NCBI GenBank assembly: GCA_029821235.1
Contig: JALGTT010000005.1
Location: 1 to 16,738 of the forward strand
From: Candidatus Hebobacteria bacterium
GTDB lineage: Bacteria; Armatimonadota; Hebobacteria; Hebobacterales; Hebobacteraceae
DNA length: 16,738 bases
Direction of reading: 5' to 3'
The position numbers and the translations under genes were made by a program. Under the pieces are notes generated by a model. It was given only the letters and a program-made list of their open reading frames with translations, did no database searches and was not told the origin of the DNA. This document shows, in pieces, positions 15,101-16,738 of the stretch; within the stretch, counting starts at the first letter, position 1; every line of letters begins with the position of its first letter.

Positions 15101-16738
15101 CTATTGTCCCGCCGCCTGCGCCGCCGAGATGCCCAAGTACCGGTCCCGGTCCTCGGCCCGCAGGGTCCGCCAGATCAGGAACTGCTTCCGGAGCGTGCCC
15201 AGGAACCGGCTGTTCACCCGTCGCCAGGACGAAACATCGCCGCTCACCCGCTCCAGATGGAGCACGATCTCGAATACGTCCTCCATGTCGGTGGGGATGA
15301 TGCGCAACTCCACCCTTTGGCTCACGCCCAGGTCGAACGGCGCGATCCAGGCCATCGTCTCCACCACATAAGTGGTCCCGTACTCGCTTTGCTCCTCCCG
15401 GGAGCGCACGTCCTGGGTCACGAAATCACCCACCGAGTACTCTTCGTAGGCCTGGAACCACTCCACCATGAACGCCGCCACAGCGGTCGCCTGTGCGCCC
15501 GTCACCGCGAACGGCAGCGGAATGTCCCAGATGTCCCCGACGGGATCCGGCACGTGCCAGCGCCGCTCGATGGCCGGGGTCGCCACCTCGGAGGCCTTGC
15601 GGGCGGGATACAGGGTGGACAGCAACACCACGGCGATCACCACTGCGGTGGAGGCCACCGCGGACACGGACGAATAGTTGAGCACCAGGCCCGGCAGCCA
15701 GTTGAACATCACGATCAACTTGGCCATACCTTGTCCTACGATATAGCCGAAGATGGCACCCAGGATGGCGTACACGAAGGACTCGGCCATGAACAGGGTG
15801 GCGATGTGCCCGGGCGCCAGACCGATGGAACTGAAGATGTGAATCTCCTTCACCCGCTCATAAACCGCCCCCAGCATCGTGTTCAACACGATCAGCGCGG
15901 CGATCAGAATGGGCACCACCAGGTCGCCCATGCCGATGATCGAGGTGCGCCCGATGGCGCTCCACTTGCGGATTTCCGTCTCCGTTCCCGCGTAGAGGTT
16001 GAAGCCCAGGCGAGGCATCAGATCCGTCAGCGTCTTCCGCACTTCCTCCGCGGCCGCCCTCACCTCCGCCGCGGCCGCTTTGATCTGCGCGGGGGTAACC
16101 GCTCTCCCTCCGGCCACCTGGAAGCCGATCGCCACCGACTCCACCTCCGCGCCCAGGTTGACGGCGGTGTTGAAGGGAATGAAGACCACCTGGTCGGGGG
16201 GCAGGTGCAGGTACTCCTGGAATCCCGTCTTCTGCCCCTGCTGGGTCTGTTGCTGTCCCCCGCCCTGTCGGGCCATGCGCTGCATCTGGATCCAGTCCAC
16301 GGGGGTAAGGGGCTCCTGATCCAGGTCGAGAATGTTCTTCGCCCGGCTCCCGCTGATGATGCCGATCAGGTCGTAGGGAACTCCGCCCAGGAAGACCTTG
16401 ACCTTGCCCACGTCATCCGGGCCGATGTTGAAAACCTCCGCCATGCGGGTCGGGATGATCGCGGCATGGACGTCATCCGGCCGGAACCAGCGGCCGGCGA
16501 TCAGGGCGCGGTCCAGCCCGGTAACGTCTTTCTCCTGAGGGGTGAGCCCGGTAACCGCCCGTGCATTGTAGGAGGCGTCGCTGGCCGAGGTGCTGACCTG
16601 GATGAACGATTGCTCCTCGGTCTTGGAGGTGAAGAACCAGGCGCGGGGCGCCACCGCCCGTCCCCGCCCGAACTCGTCCTTCAGCACCCGGTAGGCGGAT
16701 TCTTCCAGCGGCTCCCACATGGGGTTGCGAATCAGCAG
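15101..16738 (-). CDS. Large FtsX-type ABC permease with C-terminal soluble extension (5' end outside window)
   Basis: The frame is open to the right edge (LLIRNP precedes the ATG at 16720), so the N-terminus is missing; 545 residues are visible. Numbering from that ATG, residues 1-260 are an extracytoplasmic MacB-like domain with a Gln/Gly-rich patch (GGGQQQTQQGQ, 153-163) and an Ala/Glu-rich helix (210-235). Three core helices follow (about 262-286, 308-334, 352-371), with a coupling region YERVKEIHIFSSIGLAP that departs from the usual EIGxxRAxG. After YPARKASEVATPAIERRW, where FtsX permeases normally end, there are a further 150 residues of soluble domain (WDIPLPFAVTG onward, ending YLGISAAQAAGQ). 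This extension is unusual. It probably shares the ATPase encoded at 10008-10778 with the compact permease. Confidence 0.88.
   Translation of the reverse strand: MLIRNPMWEPLEESAYRVLKDEFGRGRAVAPRAWFFTSKTEEQSFIQVSTSASDASYNARAVTGLTPQEKDVTGLDRALIAGRWFRPDDVHAAIIPTRMAEVFNIGPDDVGKVKVFLGGVPYDLIGIISGSRAKNILDLDQEPLTPVDWIQMQRMARQGGGQQQTQQGQKTGFQEYLHLPPDQVVFIPFNTAVNLGAEVESVAIGFQVAGGRAVTPAQIKAAAAEVRAAAEEVRKTLTDLMPRLGFNLYAGTETEIRKWSAIGRTSIIGMGDLVVPILIAALIVLNTMLGAVYERVKEIHIFSSIGLAPGHIATLFMAESFVYAILGAIFGYIVGQGMAKLIVMFNWLPGLVLNYSSVSAVASTAVVIAVVLLSTLYPARKASEVATPAIERRWHVPDPVGDIWDIPLPFAVTGAQATAVAAFMVEWFQAYEEYSVGDFVTQDVRSREEQSEYGTTYVVETMAWIAPFDLGVSQRVELRIIPTDMEDVFEIVLHLERVSGDVSSWRRVNSRFLGTLRKQFLIWRTLRAEDRDRYLGISAAQAAGQ

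Overview
This is a GC-rich bacterial chromosome segment with tightly packed genes. It holds one long minus-strand gene block and the 3' part of one plus-strand gene at the left edge. No rRNA, tRNA, CRISPR array, IS element or phage gene was seen. FtsZ, GrpE and RuvCAB make it bacterial. A UPF0182 protein, two OPT-like DUF6785/DUF6784-type membrane proteins and a stand-alone PqqD-like protein next to an ABC system recall deep-branching, mostly uncultured lineages such as Armatimonadota or Hydrogenedentes. That placement is a low-confidence inference from family knowledge, not a search.

Layout from right to left, in the direction of minus-strand transcription: (a) 16738-10008 is a putative envelope or transport operon. 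It encodes a large FtsX-type ABC permease (cut by the window edge), a full-length OPT-like transporter, a 326-residue protein of unknown function built from two repeated halves, a PqqD-like protein with a hydrophobic insert, a small FtsX-type permease and a MacB/LolD-type ATPase. Overlaps or short gaps link most of these genes. (b) A perfect 12-bp-stem hairpin at 9935-9963 probably marks the end of that unit. (c) 9894-7288 encodes a membrane-anchored SPOR-domain protein, GrpE and FtsZ, a division and chaperone group without dnaK, dnaJ or ftsA in view. (d) 7148-4278 is a UPF0182 membrane protein. (e) 4191-1969 is ruvC-ruvA-ruvB, the complete Holliday-junction resolution set. (f) 1862-1139 is a VapBC-type toxin-antitoxin pair with its own strong promoter embedded in a direct repeat. 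(g) 2-1117 (plus strand) is the C-terminal part of a second OPT-like protein, convergent with vapC.

The most interesting part is (a). It has one ATPase with two very different FtsX-type permeases, a peptide-binding-type (PqqD/RRE) protein, an OPT-like transporter and a duplicated-domain protein, but no radical SAM enzyme or precursor peptide in view. It may be an uncharacterised envelope export or uptake system. Every intergenic gap is under 300 bases.
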